Shown: one piece after another, positions 8,840-18,011 of the stretch | Position numbering within the stretch: the stretch's first letter is position 1 | Layout: each line of letters starts with the position of its first letter | DNA from: Vacuolonema iberomarrocanum LEGE 07170 | Lineage (GTDB): Bacteria > Cyanobacteriota > Cyanobacteriia > Elainellales > Elainellaceae | DNA length: 55,617 nucleotides | Assembly: GCA_015207365.1 (NCBI GenBank) | Contig: JADEXA010000050.1 | Coordinates: forward strand, 1-55,617 | Direction: 5' to 3' | Position numbers and translations under genes: made by a program | Notes under the pieces: generated by a model | Seen by the model: only the letters and a program-made list of their open reading frames with translations | Database searches by the model: none | Told to the model about the DNA's origin: nothing

Positions 8840-9538
8840 TTACGCCAAGTCGAAGAGGAGCACTTCGGCCTCGCTGTGGGCTTGGATATCGAGCAGCGTC
8901 TCATCGCTGATGGCCGCGCCATCTCCCGCTTCGAGGGAATGTCCATTGAGGCTGATCTTGCCACTGGCCACTTGCACCCAGCCATACCGACCGGGACGGA
9001 ATGTAAAGGGTTGGCGATCGCCTGCCGTCAGAACTGTGGCATAGATATCCACATCCTGGTTGATATGCACAGCCCCTTCAACGGGATTGTGGCTTGCCAC
9101 TTGCCGCCATTGTCCTTGCTTGTCCGCCGTCGAGAACACTTTCTCGTCATAGCTGGGCGTCAATCCCGGGGTATCCGGCAGAATCCAGATTTGCAGGAAA
9201 TGCACAGGATCCGCATCGGAAGGGTTGAACTCGCTGTGAGCAATGCCCGTACCCGCCGTAATGCGTTGCACCTCTCCCGCTTGAATCGTGGCGGCGTTGC
9301 CCATACTATCTTTGTGCGCGACCGAGCCCGAAAGCACATAGGAGATGATTTCCATATCCCGGTGAGGATGGGTGCCAAAGCCCCGCCCCGGTGCGACCTG
9401 GTCTTCGTTAATCACACGCAAGGCTCGAAAGCCCATGTGCTCAGGATCGTAGTAGTTGGCAAACGAGAAGGTGTGGTAGCTATCTAGCCAACCATGGTTG
9501 GCATGACCGCGCTCGTTAGAGGGACGAAGGGTAATCAT
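8840..9538 (-). CDS. Pirin-family bicupin protein
   Basis: 232 residues, the usual length of YhhW-type pirins. The N-terminal cupin carries metal-ligand motif GFGTHPHRDMEIISYVL and then GTGIAHSEFNPS. These provide the His/His/His/Glu set that binds iron and in some members supports quercetinase activity. The C-terminal cupin is shorter and has lost ligands, as usual. Start ATG at 9538 follows AAAGGAGGT. Pirins respond to redox stress in several bacteria; the exact substrate cannot be read. A T-rich terminator follows the gene. Confidence 0.92.
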   Translation of the reverse strand: MITLRPSNERGHANHGWLDSYHTFSFANYYDPEHMGFRALRVINEDQVAPGRGFGTHPHRDMEIISYVLSGSVAHKDSMGNAATIQAGEVQRITAGTGIAHSEFNPSDADPVHFLQIWILPDTPGLTPSYDEKVFSTADKQGQWRQVASHNPVEGAVHINQDVDIYATVLTAGDRQPFTFRPGRYGWVQVASGKISLNGHSLEAGDGAAISDETLLDIQAHSEAEVLLFDLA

Positions 9539-9736
9539 GATGCAGAACCTCCTTTAGGTGAGAAGTGAAGAGCAGAAGGGTAACCATGGGTCAGCCTGCG
9601 AACCATACGCTGTAGAAGCGAGAGAGCTTACTATCGCAGACGTTGATTCGAACAAATCGAAATCGCTACAATCAGAGAAAACTGACAGGTAATCCAGGCG
9701 TAGATTGATGACAGGCCGTGATGAGATGGATTTCCC

Positions 9737-10024
9737 ATGAAACATGCCACCGATGCCGCACTGGATCAACTAGACGCGTTGCTGATACTGCTGCGCCAAA
9801 TTGAGGGATTGCGAGAAAAAAAGCGCGGAACCTTTTACCGCAGATCCAGTGCCTTTTTGCATTTCCACGAAGACCCCAAGGGGTTGTTCGCAGATTTGCG
9901 TTATCCCGACGACTGGCATCGCTTTCCCGTCAACACGGAAGCAGAGCAAAATGCCCTAGTAACGGCAGCACGAGACTTGCTGCAATCCTTACAAGCAACT
10001 CAGTCAACCCGCCGCACAGCCTGA
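9737..10024 (+). CDS. Conserved hypothetical protein, 95 aa
   Basis: A small soluble protein rich in Leu and charged residues. It has two helices (residues 5-30 and 70-88) and a middle segment GTFYRRSSAFLHFHEDPKGL followed by FADLRYPDDWHRFP, with conserved-looking His, Asp and aromatic positions typical of a small folded domain. No signal peptide or membrane helix. Upstream ribosome site is weak. I do not recognise a functional family. Codon use and HIP1-free sequence do not mark it as foreign. Confidence 0.65.
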   Translation: MKHATDAALDQLDALLILLRQIEGLREKKRGTFYRRSSAFLHFHEDPKGLFADLRYPDDWHRFPVNTEAEQNALVTAARDLLQSLQATQSTRRTA

Positions 10025-10165
10025 CTATCAGCCTTGGCCTTCACAAACGAGGCAACGTCGACCTCAAGTCTTTGAATGGTTGGTGCTTCGAACCGCACAA
10101 GGGGCAAGACCGCCCCCTTATGCTTGGTGAAACCATTCGTTTCTGGATAGAGTTCGTTTCTGGAA

Positions 10166-10402
10166 TTAGAGCTTGGCGTGGGAGCCATCACAGAAGGGCT
10201 GATTGCCCGTCACTTTGCAATTACACAAAGCCACCGTCTTTTTCTCATCGAGCGTAAACGCGATGGGGGTGAAGTCCGTGCCTTTATGCGAACCGTTGCA
10301 AAACGGTTGATTGCTAGACTGGCCGCAGCTGCACCAGTAGTATGTCCCTGCATCCAGATCCATTACGGCAGGCTTCTTATCGAAAATAACGGGCTCAGAC
10401 AT
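10166..10402 (-). CDS. CDGSH iron-sulfur domain protein
   Basis: 78 residues with two CDGSH-type motifs: CSCGQSSNQPFCNGSHKG (about residues 22-39) and CNCKVTGNQPFCDGSHA (about 60-76). Each supplies three Cys and one His to a 2Fe-2S cluster, so this is the tandem bacterial mitoNEET-like type. The ATG at 10402 is chosen over an upstream frame start because AGGAG lies directly before it. Likely a cytosolic electron or cluster carrier. It is convergent with the 95-aa gene upstream. Confidence 0.92.
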   Translation of the reverse strand: MSEPVIFDKKPAVMDLDAGTYYWCSCGQSSNQPFCNGSHKGTDFTPIAFTLDEKKTVALCNCKVTGNQPFCDGSHAKL

Positions 10403-10908
10403 GTCTATTTCTCCTAGTCGTGTTCTTCTCAGATCGGCTCTCGGATTGGCGGAGATTTCATTGCGAACCGGGGGCACAGCATCGAACTGCTCCCCCAAAA
10501 CAGCTCTGTTTGAGCTGGGTTGAATTGCATGAAATCTCGTGGCGTAAGGGACTTTGCCTGGGCTAACAGAAACAGTCCAATTCCCCTTACTATCAGTGTT
10601 TCGCTCTCGGGCAAGCAGTTGTTAAGTTCTCTGCTCAACCCGATGATTTAAGTCTATAGTGAGTGCACAGGAAAAAGGAAGTATGCACTTTGAAGTAAGG
10701 TACTACCCAAAAGGATACTATTGGAGAAAACCAAGGGTTTCAGGGATCTTTTGATGAACCACAGAGGCACAGAGGACACAGAGAGAAAGGAATGAGCAAT
10801 CGCATGTCATAGCCGAACGTAGTCGCTTGTCACGTTACCCATCTGTATTTCTCTGCGTTCATCCGCGTTTATCTGCGTTCCACGTTTCATCCATTACCGA
10901 TTGCGCTT
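10403..10908. other. Intergenic region with short dispersed repeats
   Basis: No gene is supported. 10754-10790 holds the sequence GAACCACAGAGGCACAGAGG and 10845-10880 holds TCTCTGCGTTCATCCGCGTT. Related words recur at 13818-13874 and 14748-14776. They are dispersed intergenic repeats common in bacterial genomes. Confidence 0.55.
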
Positions 10909-11295
10909 ATGTCACCCTCAAACTTGTCTGAAACGGAAGCGGCGAGTCGTCTAGAAACTACGGGCGATCGCCTCACCTGCGCCGTCGAAACCACCCTCGA
11001 TATCATCGGCGGGCGCTGGAAAGTGCTGATTTTGCATGAGCTACTTCGGGGGGTGCGACGGTTCAATGAGTTGCATCGGGCGCTCAACGGTGTGACCCAG
11101 AAGATGTTGACCCAGCAACTCCGAGAACTGGAAGAAGCAGGTATTGTCCACCGCGAAGTCTATCCTCAGGTACCCCCCAAGGTCGAGTATTCTTTAACCC
11201 CATTAGGGCGAACGTTGGAGCCGATCCTTGATGCGATGCACGAGTGGGGCAATCATTACCACCAAAGCAAACTGGAGCAGCCGGAGCAAACCTAA
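10909..11295 (+). CDS. HxlR-family winged-helix transcriptional regulator
   Basis: 128 residues. The domain starts CAVETTLDIIGGRWKVLILH, with the N-terminal Cys that senses oxidants or electrophiles in several HxlR/HypR members. It continues through the recognition helix region (RFNELHRALNGVTQKMLTQQ) and wing (YPQVPPKVEYSLTPLG). Probably a homodimeric DNA-binding redox or aldehyde sensor. Its stop TAA shares one base with the start of the next gene (TAATG), so the two are in one transcript. The target is not visible. Confidence 0.92.
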   Translation: MSPSNLSETEAASRLETTGDRLTCAVETTLDIIGGRWKVLILHELLRGVRRFNELHRALNGVTQKMLTQQLRELEEAGIVHREVYPQVPPKVEYSLTPLGRTLEPILDAMHEWGNHYHQSKLEQPEQT

Positions 11296-12086
11296 TGTCC
11301 AACGGACGGCCTCTGCTGACCCTGCTCACAGATTTTGGGCTACAAGATGCCTATGTCGGGGTAATGAAGGGGGTCATTGCAGGGATTAATCCCGATGTCT
11401 GTGTGGTCGATTTGACGCACCAGATTCCTCCCCAAGATATCGCCGCCGCTCGTTTTAACCTGCTCAACTCGGTGCCCTACTTTCCCCAGGGCACGGTGCA
11501 TGTGGTGGTCGTTGATCCGGGGGTTGGGGGAACGCGGCGGGCGATCGCCCTGCAAACACCCCGCCATGTTTTCATCGGCCCTGACAACGGTGTGTTCAGC
11601 GGCATTGCGGCACAGGAGCCTGTGCTAGCCGCCATCGAACTCACCAACCCGGCCTACTGGCGCACCCCAAAACCAAGCACCACATTCCATGGGCGAGACA
11701 TCTTTGCGGCAGTGGGGGCGCATCTGACCCTGGGCGTTGCAATAGACGCATTGGGACGGGCGATCGCCCCCGACTCTCTGGTGCAATTACCTCTACTCGC
11801 CTGCCAAGCAGACGGCGCAATGCTCCATGGCGGCATCCAGTACATCGACCACTTCGGCAACCTAATTACCAACATTCCCGCAGACCGTGTCCTGCCATCC
11901 ACCTGGCAAATCACCCTTGGCGACTTCACGCTACCCGGGCAAACGACCTATGCCGACGTGCCATCCGGAGAGCTGGTGGCACTGATTGGCAGTCATGGCT
12001 GGGTGGAGGTGGCTGTAAATAGCGGGCATGCGGGCGATCGCCTGCATGCCAAGATCGGCGATGCTGTTCAGGTACAGTTCTTATGA
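11295..12086 (+). CDS. SAM hydroxide adenosyltransferase (DUF62 family)
   Basis: 263 residues. Family of S-adenosylmethionine-cleaving enzymes related to fluorinase and chlorinase; the common bacterial members use hydroxide and give adenosine plus methionine. Signatures are LLTDFGLQDAYVGVMKGVI, VDPGVGGTRRAIALQT, FIGPDNGVFSG, and FHGRDIFAAVGAHL; the C-terminal domain has YIDHFGNLITNIP. The 21-23-residue loop insertion diagnostic of fluorinase is not apparent. Start ATG overlaps the HxlR stop by one base, which makes the SAM-cleaving enzyme a plausible regulated target of that regulator. Confidence 0.9.
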   Translation: MSNGRPLLTLLTDFGLQDAYVGVMKGVIAGINPDVCVVDLTHQIPPQDIAAARFNLLNSVPYFPQGTVHVVVVDPGVGGTRRAIALQTPRHVFIGPDNGVFSGIAAQEPVLAAIELTNPAYWRTPKPSTTFHGRDIFAAVGAHLTLGVAIDALGRAIAPDSLVQLPLLACQADGAMLHGGIQYIDHFGNLITNIPADRVLPSTWQITLGDFTLPGQTTYADVPSGELVALIGSHGWVEVAVNSGHAGDRLHAKIGDAVQVQFL

Positions 12087-12121
12087 AAAGAAAATTGCGT
12101 TAAACCGAAACGGGAGCCGAT

Positions 12122-12484
12122 ATGGCGAGAACAATCACCCTGAGAAGTGGCGAAACGGCACTGATCTATCGACGACGTTTTAGCAGCCTGGTGATGGATA
12201 TTCGATTTCAGGCGATCGCCCTCAATGCTGGGCCAGCCGCCGGAGAGGTCACGATTCAGGGTTCCAATTGGATTTTTCCAAAGCCCCCAGTGATCCAGCC
12301 GTTGCAAGAACAAAATGTGGTTCGTGCAGGGTTTTGGGACACGTTTTTCAAGATTTCGGTGACGGCCCATACCGATCTTGAGATTACAGTACCTGGGAAA
12401 ACGGTTGATTTGACCCGCTGGATCGTTTGGGCCATCGCTTTTGTCGTCATCGCTGCCCTGCTGCTTGTCTGGCTGGCCAGCTAG
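12122..12484 (+). CDS. Hypothetical tail-anchored membrane protein
   Basis: 120 residues; not assigned to a named family. Residues 1-95 are a soluble, beta-rich region (VTIQGSNWIFPKPPVIQ, TDLEITVPGKTVDL), and residues 97-119 are one hydrophobic helix ending in LAS at the C-terminus. No signal peptide. A GGGAG site precedes the ATG. It lies 35 bp after the SAM hydrolase and could be the third gene of that transcript. Confidence 0.7.
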   Translation: MARTITLRSGETALIYRRRFSSLVMDIRFQAIALNAGPAAGEVTIQGSNWIFPKPPVIQPLQEQNVVRAGFWDTFFKISVTAHTDLEITVPGKTVDLTRWIVWAIAFVVIAALLLVWLAS

Positions 12485-12633
12485 CGTTTACCCAAACGCC
12501 ACCGAGCGGTTTCCTAAATACCCGGCATCTCGGGAAACATCCTGTGCCAGACCAGTCGCCCCCGTCGTTTCGTTGTTAGAATCAGAAAAAAACGTAAAGA
12601 TTTAGATCATTTCGCAAGGAAAGCAAAACTGTC

Positions 12634-13797
12634 ATGGGGCGAGTCGGCGTATTACTCCTAAATTTAGGTGGGCCAGAGAAGTTGGAGGATGTCCGTCCGT
12701 TCCTCTACAACCTCTTTGCCGATCCCGAAATTATTCGATTGCCGATCACTTGGCTGCAAAAACCACTGGCCTGGTTCATCGCCACGACCCGCAGTTCCAA
12801 ATCTCAGGAAAACTATCGTCAGATTGGCGGGGGGTCTCCCCTGCGTCGCATTACTGAGGAACAGGCAGAAGCACTACAGACAGATTTACACCAGCGGGGA
12901 CAAGATGCCAAGGTGTACATTGGGATGCGCTACTGGTATCCCTTCACGGAGGAGGCGATCGCCGCCATCAAGCGGGATAACGTTGAGCAGTTGGTGATTC
13001 TTCCCCTCTACCCTCAGTTTTCCATCAGCACCAGCGGCTCTAGCTTTCGGCTGCTACAAAACCTGTGGCGCGATTATCCTAATTTGCAGCCCGCTGATCA
13101 TACGGTTATTGCCTCCTGGTACAAGCGTCCAGGCTATTTGCAAGCCATGGCCGACCTGATTCAGCGCGAACTGACTCAGTACGAAGATCCCGACTCAGTT
13201 CATATTTTCTTCAGTGCCCATGGGGTGCCCCTCAGCTATGTGGAAGAAGCTGGAGACCCCTACCAGCAGGAAATTGAAGAATGTACCGAGCTGATCATGC
13301 GCACGGTCAATCGCCCCAACAAGTACACGCTGGCTTACCAGAGCCGGGTTGGCCCGGTGGAGTGGCTGCGTCCCTACACCGAAGATGCGATCGCCGATTT
13401 GGCTGAGCGGGGCATCGAACGGCTCCTGGTCGTGCCCATCAGCTTTGTCTCTGAGCATATCGAAACGCTCCAGGAAATTGATATCGAGTACCGCGAGATT
13501 GCTGAAGAAGCAGGGATTCACGACTTTCATCGGGTCCCCGCGCTCAACACCCACCCGGTCTTCATCTCAGAGCTGTCGGAGATTGTGATCGATGCCCTCA
13601 ATGCCCCCAGCGTGGATGTGTCAGAAACCCTGCGTCCAGCAGAACAGGTCAAAATCTACCCCCCCGAGCGTTGGGAGTGGGGCATGTCTCCCGCCGCAGA
13701 AGTCTGGAACGGTCGGCTAGCCATGCTGGGATTTCTGGCCTTGATGCTGGAATTAATTAGCGGACAGGGTCCCCTCCACTTCGTCGGCTTGCTCTAG
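12634..13797 (+). CDS. hemH: Ferrochelatase with C-terminal chlorophyll-binding tail
   Basis: Inserts Fe2+ into protoporphyrin IX to make protoheme. 387 residues: catalytic domain from MGRVGVLLLNLGGPEKLEDV through FSAHGVPLSYVEEAGDPY (the metal-site His) to VPISFVSEHIETLQEIDIEY. After a short linker, residues 343-387 form a single-helix CAB/HLIP-like extension with EVWNGRLAMLGFLAL, whose Glu/Asn/Arg set binds chlorophyll. This fusion is typical of cyanobacterial and plastid type II ferrochelatases and ties heme synthesis to chlorophyll status. It stands at the opposite branch from ChlD at the left edge of the window. Confidence 0.96.
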   Translation: MGRVGVLLLNLGGPEKLEDVRPFLYNLFADPEIIRLPITWLQKPLAWFIATTRSSKSQENYRQIGGGSPLRRITEEQAEALQTDLHQRGQDAKVYIGMRYWYPFTEEAIAAIKRDNVEQLVILPLYPQFSISTSGSSFRLLQNLWRDYPNLQPADHTVIASWYKRPGYLQAMADLIQRELTQYEDPDSVHIFFSAHGVPLSYVEEAGDPYQQEIEECTELIMRTVNRPNKYTLAYQSRVGPVEWLRPYTEDAIADLAERGIERLLVVPISFVSEHIETLQEIDIEYREIAEEAGIHDFHRVPALNTHPVFISELSEIVIDALNAPSVDVSETLRPAEQVKIYPPERWEWGMSPAAEVWNGRLAMLGFLALMLELISGQGPLHFVGLL

Positions 13798-13817
13798 ACT
13801 CACCCCCCACAATTCAC

Positions 13818-13874
13818 CACAAAGACACAAAGGGTACAAAGAACTTTCTCTCTGTTCTCTGTGCCTCTGTGGTT
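13818..13874. repeat. Short imperfect inverted repeat
   Basis: ACCACAAAGACACAAAGG pairs imperfectly with CTCTGTGCCTCTGTGGT. Related words at 10754-10790. Might act as hemH terminator, but no T-run is seen. Confidence 0.5.
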
Positions 13875-13976
13875 ATACCAATTCAACGAAAACCAAAACC
13901 AGATAATTTTTTGAGAGCCGCGCAGTGCGCGGCTCTCAAAAAATTATCTGGAGTAGATTCTTAGCGAATTGGTATT
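13875..13976. repeat. Family B palindromic element, copy 2
   Basis: Same 102-bp structure as at 4848-4949 but inverted. Ends ATACCAATT and AATTGGTATT. Stem core is GAGAGCCGCGC / GCGCGGCTCTC, with paired changes relative to the other copies. Confidence 0.88.
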
Positions 13977-13981
13977 ACATA

Positions 13982-14701
13982 TCACCCATCAGCATCTGCC
14001 GATTGCTGCTGCCATCGCTCCCAGAGATCGGGGCGGCGTTGATGTGTGCGTTCGATTTGCTGATCCTTGCGCCAGCGGGCGATCGCCTCATGGTTCCCCG
14101 AACGCAGCACCGCTGGCACTTCCATGCCACGAAACTCCGCTGGGCGGGTGTACTGGGGATAGTCGAGTAAGCCATCTTCAAAGCTTTCCAGCTTCAACGA
14201 CTCTGCCTTGCCCACCGTGCCAGGGCGCAGGCGCATGACGCCATTCAGCAGCGCTAGCGCCGGAATTTCGCCACAGGTCAATACAAAATCGCCGAGAGAA
14301 ACCTCTCGTGTCACGAGCTGCAACACCCGCTCATCCACGCCTTCGTAATGCCCGCAAATCACTACAATCTGATCGTCTTCCTCGGCCATGTATTGAAACA
14401 GCGGTTGGGTCATGGGTTCGCCCTGGGGGGTCATCAGCACCACTTCCCGCCGGGGCAACACAGGCAAGGACTCCACAGCCGCAAAAATAGGTTCTGGCTT
14501 CAGCAACATCCCCACACCACCGCCGTAGGGCTCATCGTCGACTTTGCGATGCTTGTCGGTGGTGAAGTCACGGGGGTTGGTGAAGTGAACCTCCGCAATT
14601 TGATTGGCGATCGCCTTTCCCATCAACCCCGACTGCAATGACGATGTGAAGAAGTCAGGAAACAGGGTAATGATGTCGAAACGGAGGGGCGATCGGGACA
14701 T
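13982..14701 (-). CDS. trmD: tRNA (guanine-N1-)-methyltransferase
   Basis: Methylates G37 of tRNAs reading CNN codons, preventing +1 frameshifts. 239 residues from ATG at 14701; upstream residues of the frame show no similarity. Recognised by RFDIITLFPDFF, YGGGVGMLLKPEPIF, the SPOUT knot segment GHYEGVDERV, LTCGEIPALALLNGVMRLRP, and the C-terminal YPQYTRPAEFRG. In many bacteria trmD lies in an operon with rimM and rplS; here it stands alone. Confidence 0.95.
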   Translation of the reverse strand: MSRSPLRFDIITLFPDFFTSSLQSGLMGKAIANQIAEVHFTNPRDFTTDKHRKVDDEPYGGGVGMLLKPEPIFAAVESLPVLPRREVVLMTPQGEPMTQPLFQYMAEEDDQIVVICGHYEGVDERVLQLVTREVSLGDFVLTCGEIPALALLNGVMRLRPGTVGKAESLKLESFEDGLLDYPQYTRPAEFRGMEVPAVLRSGNHEAIARWRKDQQIERTHQRRPDLWERWQQQSADADG

Positions 14702-14856
14702 GCGCTTAGGATAGGAAACACGGTGAAAGATTGGGGAATATCGGGAATGCAGATGAACGCGGATGGACGCAGACGGAAAGGGATGCGTTATCGTCTCGTA
14801 AACAGTGTTTGCGCCAGCGTCGCGTATCAAAACTTAGCAACAAACTGACGAGAGAC

Positions 14857-15852
14857 CTAGATATCGCCTTCGCCTTCAAACAGGGTGCGGAGGGGCAGGG
14901 CGTTGATTTGATGCACTTCCTGCAGGTAGCGGGCGAGAACATCGGTTTGCCCATGGGTAATGTAGACGGTTTTGGCTCCCGTTTGTCGCACGGTGCCGAT
15001 CAGGCTGTTCCAGTCGGCGTGGTCCGAGAGAACGAAGCCCCGCTCATAGCCGCGTCGCCGTCGTGCCCCGCGCACCGCCATCCAGCCAGAAGCAAAGGCG
15101 GTCTGGGGGTGGGAGAAGCGCTTCATCCAGGAGGAACGATGCCCCGACGGTGGAGCCAGTACCAAATCGCCCTCAAACTTATACTTGCGGGGCATTTCAG
15201 ACACGGGAATGGTCGGCACCATGTCGACCCCCACATCACGGTAGATTTCGGTGAGGGCATGGACGGCTCCATGGACATAGACAGGGCGATCGCTCAATGC
15301 TTGCAGCTCACTCAGCACCCGCTGGGCTTTACCAAAGGCATAGCAAAACAGGAGGGAGGGGCGATCGCGATCCGACTGCCACCAGTCATAGATTTCTTGA
15401 GCGGTTTCCCGACCGGGCTTCCAGCGATAGATCGGCAAGCCAAAGGTCGCTTCCGAAATAAACACATCGCAGGGGACAACCTCAAAAGGTTCGCAGGTGG
15501 GATCCGCGCATCGCTTATAGTCCCCAGAAATGACCCAGACTTCGTTCGCGTCTTCGACCCGAACTTGCGCCGAGCCCAGCACATGCCCCGCAGGATGAAA
15601 AGAGACCCACACGCTCCCCAGCTTTAGTTTTTCGCCATATTGAACGCCCTGTAGTTGGATGCGATCGCCCCCCAACCGCCTTCGCAAAATACCTTCGGAA
15701 ATCTGCGTGGCGATATATTGCTGGGAGCCGGAACGGGCGTGATCTGAGTGCGCATGGGTGATTAGCGCCCGGTCAACCGGACGCCAAGGATCGATGAAGA
15801 AATCACCCTTTTCGCAATACAAACCCTGCGGCTGTACCGTAATCAGGGACAT
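14857..15852 (-). CDS. Ligase-associated DNA exonuclease (metallo-beta-lactamase/beta-CASP type)
   Basis: 331 residues. The N-terminal metallo-beta-lactamase fold has zinc motif ALITHAHSDHAR, then FHPAGHVLGSAQVRV, WVISGDYKRCADPT and the C-terminal VLSDHADWNSLIG. It matches the DNA-ligase-associated exonuclease family (related to CPSF-73/SNM1 nucleases), usually encoded beside an ATP-dependent ligase and an Lhr-like helicase in bacterial repair loci. Neither partner is in the window. It ends 155 bp upstream of trmD on the same strand. Confidence 0.87.
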   Translation of the reverse strand: MSLITVQPQGLYCEKGDFFIDPWRPVDRALITHAHSDHARSGSQQYIATQISEGILRRRLGGDRIQLQGVQYGEKLKLGSVWVSFHPAGHVLGSAQVRVEDANEVWVISGDYKRCADPTCEPFEVVPCDVFISEATFGLPIYRWKPGRETAQEIYDWWQSDRDRPSLLFCYAFGKAQRVLSELQALSDRPVYVHGAVHALTEIYRDVGVDMVPTIPVSEMPRKYKFEGDLVLAPPSGHRSSWMKRFSHPQTAFASGWMAVRGARRRRGYERGFVLSDHADWNSLIGTVRQTGAKTVYITHGQTDVLARYLQEVHQINALPLRTLFEGEGDI

Positions 15853-15873
15853 AGACTCAGTGCTAAAGCAACA

Positions 15874-16401
15874 TCAACATTCGAGCGACTCGCGCGTGCT
15901 GACACCCGTTTTTGGATTGGTGCCGCTGGCGGTTTTGCACAGCTCAATCACCTGTTCGCGATCGAGCAACGCAAAACTGAAGTCTGCCCCTGTGATCTTA
16001 GCGTCGCGAAAATTCGATTGCAGCAGCATCGCGGAATCTAGCACCGCGTCAGTGAAATCGGCCTCAGCAAAGTTGGTGATATAACCGATGCCGTTGCTAA
16101 AGTCGGCTCCATGAAAATTGGCTTGCCGCAACTCGGACCCGTTGAATACCGCACCGCGTAAATCCGCATTGCTGAAATCTGCGCCCGCGAGTCGCGCATC
16201 AGCAAACTCGGCCCGGATCAGGTCTTGCCCCGAAAAATCTTTCCCTTTGATATCCGTATCATCAAAAGCACGGATGGCAGCAGAACTGGCGGCGATCGCC
16301 GTAGGACTTCCATTCAACCATCCACCCAAAAATCCACTGAGACCCATTACGACGGCAAGCAAGGTTGCAAGCAGGCGCTGAGTCGAAGGCATAACAATCA
16401 T
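15874..16401 (-). CDS. Exported pentapeptide-repeat protein
   Basis: 175 residues. A signal peptide of about 38 residues (start could also be Met 4, at 16392) is followed by pentapeptide repeats A(D/N)FxG/AxL from about residue 56 to 140 (DFSGQDLIRAEFADARLAGA and onwards), which fold as a right-handed quadrilateral beta helix. The C-terminus has two Cys, in ELCKTASGT and SLEC, that could form a disulfide. It resembles lumenal pentapeptide proteins of thylakoids; function unknown. Stop lies 21 bp from the start of the exonuclease gene, so they may be cotranscribed. Confidence 0.85.
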   Translation of the reverse strand: MIVMPSTQRLLATLLAVVMGLSGFLGGWLNGSPTAIAASSAAIRAFDDTDIKGKDFSGQDLIRAEFADARLAGADFSNADLRGAVFNGSELRQANFHGADFSNGIGYITNFAEADFTDAVLDSAMLLQSNFRDAKITGADFSFALLDREQVIELCKTASGTNPKTGVSTRESLEC

Positions 16402-16690
16402 TGTTTCGGCAACTGCGATACTGGCAACATTAATTAGGAATACTCAGAAGATTAACATTCTTTAACAACGTCATGGCAATGCGGCTGGAGATTTTCTCTA
16501 AAAACCATCATTGCTGGATCATTGAATGCCATACAGCAGAAGCATTTTTGCGTGGATGGAAAGATCTCTATTGGGTTCAATCGTTTAGATATCTCGTTAG
16601 ACGTCGTCATCCATCTAAACAGCCTGAACGGATCGGATCTATCTCTGACTGAATGGCAGCACGGTCTGAAGAGCGGCACAGTCCCACACC

Positions 16691-17023
16691 TCAGGAACGA
16701 TGCCAGAAATCGTCCAGCGACTCTTTCGGGGAAGCAGAGCTAGGCTGACTCGCAAACCGCTGATTGTACCAATGGAGAAACTCTTCATCTGAACGGAACA
16801 GCGTTGTGCGTCCGGTGCTGGGGTCATAAATCATGGAGCAGGGTTTTCCCTGGCGATCGTAAATCTGGCAGATGCCAGGTTCTTCTCCCAGTAACATGCG
16901 ACAGGTCAGCGATCGCCAGACGCGACGCAACCAGCGCTGGACGGGCGGCAGGTGCAAGGTCGGCTCGGTCAGGGCCTCGGGGATGAGTTCGAGTTGCTTA
17001 TATCGCATCCATTGGGGACGCAT
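16691..17023 (-). CDS. Conserved hypothetical protein, 110 aa
   Basis: A soluble basic N-terminal part with Trp residues (PVQRWLRRVWRSLTC), a central beta region with EPGICQIYDRQGKPCSMIY, then DPSTGRTTLFRSDEEFLHWY and a polar tail. Ribosome site AGGAGGA lies before the ATG. It has no signal peptide. I do not recognise a named family; the segment around residues 50-85 resembles small cyanobacteria-restricted proteins. Confidence 0.7.
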   Translation of the reverse strand: MRPQWMRYKQLELIPEALTEPTLHLPPVQRWLRRVWRSLTCRMLLGEEPGICQIYDRQGKPCSMIYDPSTGRTTLFRSDEEFLHWYNQRFASQPSSASPKESLDDFWHRS

Positions 17024-17279
17024 AAGGATTCCTCCTGGTAGAACGTTGATGGGCAGTCAAACGGTCAGAAACTGGCTGGCGGAGTCGAAACAGGTGAACG
17101 GCGTCGCTCAAATCAGATCGAGCCAAGACGTAAGCAACAACAGGGCAATCCTCAAATGATTGCAACGCACCTTCAGTCGCTACGACATTCTTCACAGACT
17201 GTCCGGGAAATTTCGCACAGCCCCTTTAACCTCTCTGGAGAAGTTGCGTATGATAAAAATGATGTAAAGATTTGTAACC

Positions 17280-18011
17280 ATGCAGACTGGAACCATTCAG
17301 GACAAAGTTGTTGTGGTCGTCGGCGCGACGGGGGGCATTGGCACCGCCCTTTGCCAGCAGCTTGCACCGATGGGTGCAAAGTTGGTTTTGGCTGCGCGCA
17401 ATAGCGATCGCCTCTCGGCCCTGCAGCAGCAACTCACTGCGGCAGGAGCGCCAGAGGTTCTCAGCGTACCCACTGACATCACAGATGCAACGCAAACTAC
17501 CGCCTTAATCGAGAAAACGACCGCCCGGTTTGGTGCCGTTGATGTGCTGGTCAACACAGCCGGAGCCGGGATTCTCAAGCAATACAACAAACTAAGCGCC
17601 GCTGATTTTGATGCCATGTTGGATTTGAACCTGAAAGGGAGTTTTCACACCTCTCAGGCCGCGGCCAATGTGATGCGGGAGCAACGCTCTGGGCATATCT
17701 GCAACCTAGCGGGGATTCTCGGCAAACACTCGATGGTCATGGGGACGGCCTATTGCGCCTCCAAGTTTGGCGTCGTCGGCTTTACCAAGTGCATGGCCGA
17801 GGAATTGAAGCGATTTGGCATCAAATTCACCCTGTTCTACTTTGGGGGAGTCGACTCACCGTTCTGGGACACTGCGGGGCTAAAAGTCGATCGCAGTAAA
17901 ATGCTGCGCCCGACAACCGCCGCTAACGCCATCGTTTTTGCGATATCGCAAGAACCCGCCGCCATTCCCATGGAAGTCAACATGCAGCCAGAGAGCCATC
18001 TCTTTTTCTAG
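17280..18011 (+). CDS. Short-chain dehydrogenase/reductase
   Basis: 243 residues, classical SDR size. NAD(P)-binding GATGGIGTA at residues 15-23, LVNTAGAG (NNAG-like), and active site Tyr-x-x-x-Lys in YCASKFGVVG, with the catalytic Ser replaced by a region NLAGILGKHSMVMG (Ser or Gly position shifted). Resembles 3-oxoacyl-ACP reductase (FabG)-like enzymes, but substrate cannot be stated. Single gene with its own start at 17280. Confidence 0.88.
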   Translation: MQTGTIQDKVVVVVGATGGIGTALCQQLAPMGAKLVLAARNSDRLSALQQQLTAAGAPEVLSVPTDITDATQTTALIEKTTARFGAVDVLVNTAGAGILKQYNKLSAADFDAMLDLNLKGSFHTSQAAANVMREQRSGHICNLAGILGKHSMVMGTAYCASKFGVVGFTKCMAEELKRFGIKFTLFYFGGVDSPFWDTAGLKVDRSKMLRPTTAANAIVFAISQEPAAIPMEVNMQPESHLFF

